Shown: positions 62,950 through 64,000 of the stretch, in pieces
How the letters are laid out: each line of letters starts with the position of its first letter
Numbering within the stretch: the stretch's first letter is position 1
DNA from: Drosophila persimilis
Taxonomy: Eukaryota; Arthropoda; Insecta; Diptera; Drosophilidae
Length of the DNA stretch: 64,000 nt
Reading direction: 5' to 3'
NCBI RefSeq assembly: GCF_003286085.1
Contig: NW_020825289.1
Coordinates: 16,368,001 to 16,432,000 of the forward strand
The notes under the pieces: model-generated
What the model saw: the letters and a program-made list of their open reading frames with translations, nothing else
What the model was told of the DNA's origin: nothing
The model's database searches: none
Translations under genes and position numbers: made by a program

Positions 62950-64000
62950 TGGAGCGCATTGGATGCATCGCCTTTGCGTGGTTTTGAGCTGTTCTGAATC
63001 TCTAACTCCTGGCCTAGCGTATATGTACTCATGTGTTGCTCGATGCAGCAGTTCCGGACATCAGCGATGACGTCTGGCTAATTTTGGTCATTAGACTGTA
63101 GCGTTTACTTTAATGGGAAGTGATATTTCATGATTTTTTATTGGTATTACATACTAGCTAGCTAGGACCCTCAGCACTGAACGTAGACTTTTATCCGATA
63201 GATTAATCAGTTTTCTAGAAGATTGACTAATTTTAAGTAGTGCCATTTATTGGATTGTTTATATGCATAATTAATTGTAATTTTCTGAAGCGGATGGACC
63301 ACAACACCAGCAGCAGTAAAATTTTACTACATGGCAACTACGTGTAGATGTAATTATCAGCAGAGACACCTGACGGTCAAGTTGGTGTTTAAGCTGAAAA
63401 CTGTGGGAGTGATGGAAAGCGTGAAAGTTTTCAAACTAGCGCGCGAGAATGATAGCTACTGGGAGAAGCTCTAGGGAAATGTCGAGCGTTCTGCTGCAGA
63501 GCATCATCCGGACGAGCGCCAATGCAGACGAGGAGTCCTTGGACGTGCCACACAAAATGTCAAGGGCGTCACTGCTCATACAAGCCGTCCATATAGGATC
63601 TATCTGGAAATCTATCTGGATTGATCTATCTGCGGATCGCCCCGCACTCCACTCTCGTGCTAATCTTCTTTGACGAACTGATCGCCCTGCGCGAGAAGTA
63701 TGACCTGCACTACTGACTCAATCAGTAGGGTTATCCTGATTGTCTACTTTAAGTACAAATTTGTTCAATTGTGTGCGATTTTTTGTTTGGCGTAGCGTAG
63801 CCCAAAGAACTTTAAGTGTACGTTCAGTAAGCTAAACCTGTACCTTTAGTTATTGTGCACTACTTTAAACCGGTTCATTTGTTATATTCGAATTGTTTTA
63901 TAATTTTTCCGTACAACGCATCGGCTCTACCTGAACGGTGGTGGCGGAGCCGGAGGCAAGCGTGGCAACCGCATCGATGCGAGTTCTTGGAATAGTCATC
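62950..64000. pseudogene. Broken coding-like sequence at right edge
   Basis: Plus-strand peptides with coding character occur in different frames and are separated by stops: DAAVPDISDDVWL near 63045; VKVFKLARENDSYWEKL ending in TAG near 63474; SSVLLQSIIRTSANADEESL near 63484-63543; FFDELIALREKYDLHY ending in TGA near 63714. Such a series of frame shifts and stops suggests a decayed gene or processed copy. I cannot name the parent with confidence. The last 80 bp are again GC-rich and open to the window edge. Confidence 0.25.

Overview
The window is animal DNA, from a Drosophila species other than D. melanogaster. The intron-rich gene structure, the Egfr and tiwaz proteins, and the many CA, CT, CAG and hexanucleotide microsatellites suggest an obscura-group-like fly, although the species cannot be fixed by eye. 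Three genes can be reconstructed with intact splice sites and reading frames.

(1) Positions about 740-15020, plus strand: the downstream promoter form of Egfr, the fly EGF receptor tyrosine kinase. It has a candidate initiator plus downstream promoter element at 738-772, a signal-peptide exon at 1646-1970, a 7.8-kb intron, then four exons ending at 13958. The spliced frame is 1,439 codons with no break. The 3'UTR carries a GC-rich hairpin, a K-box and two Pumilio elements. (2) Positions about 15523-17657, minus strand: tiwaz (twz), the KCTD1/KCTD15-type BTB protein, convergent with Egfr and with three coding exons (342 aa). (3) Positions about 60769-61640, minus strand: an unnamed three-exon gene for a 129-aa secreted protein with two tandem six-cysteine domains. 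Its cysteine spacing and very short C-terminal tail resemble tick carboxypeptidase inhibitor.

The 43 kb between twz and the secreted-protein gene holds no gene I can support. It is a mosaic of microsatellites, hexanucleotide arrays and unique AT-rich sequence, probably the 5' intron(s) and regulatory DNA of twz plus true intergenic DNA. Within it are three direct copies of a 19-bp motif built around TAATTATAAT (32024, 36278, 42108), a possible 5' non-coding exon with a GAGA tract (about 26.7-26.97 kb), a mini-me/DINE-1-like remnant (about 33.2 kb) and weak exon-like segments at 53.0-55.7 kb. The right end (62.5-64 kb) has a well-spliced candidate 72-aa reading frame and a tract of broken coding-like sequence.

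Egfr receives Spitz, Gurken, Keren and Vein ligands and signals through Ras/MAPK. twz is a TfAP-2-linked transcriptional modulator. The two share a convergent 3' boundary, and nothing seen here ties them functionally.
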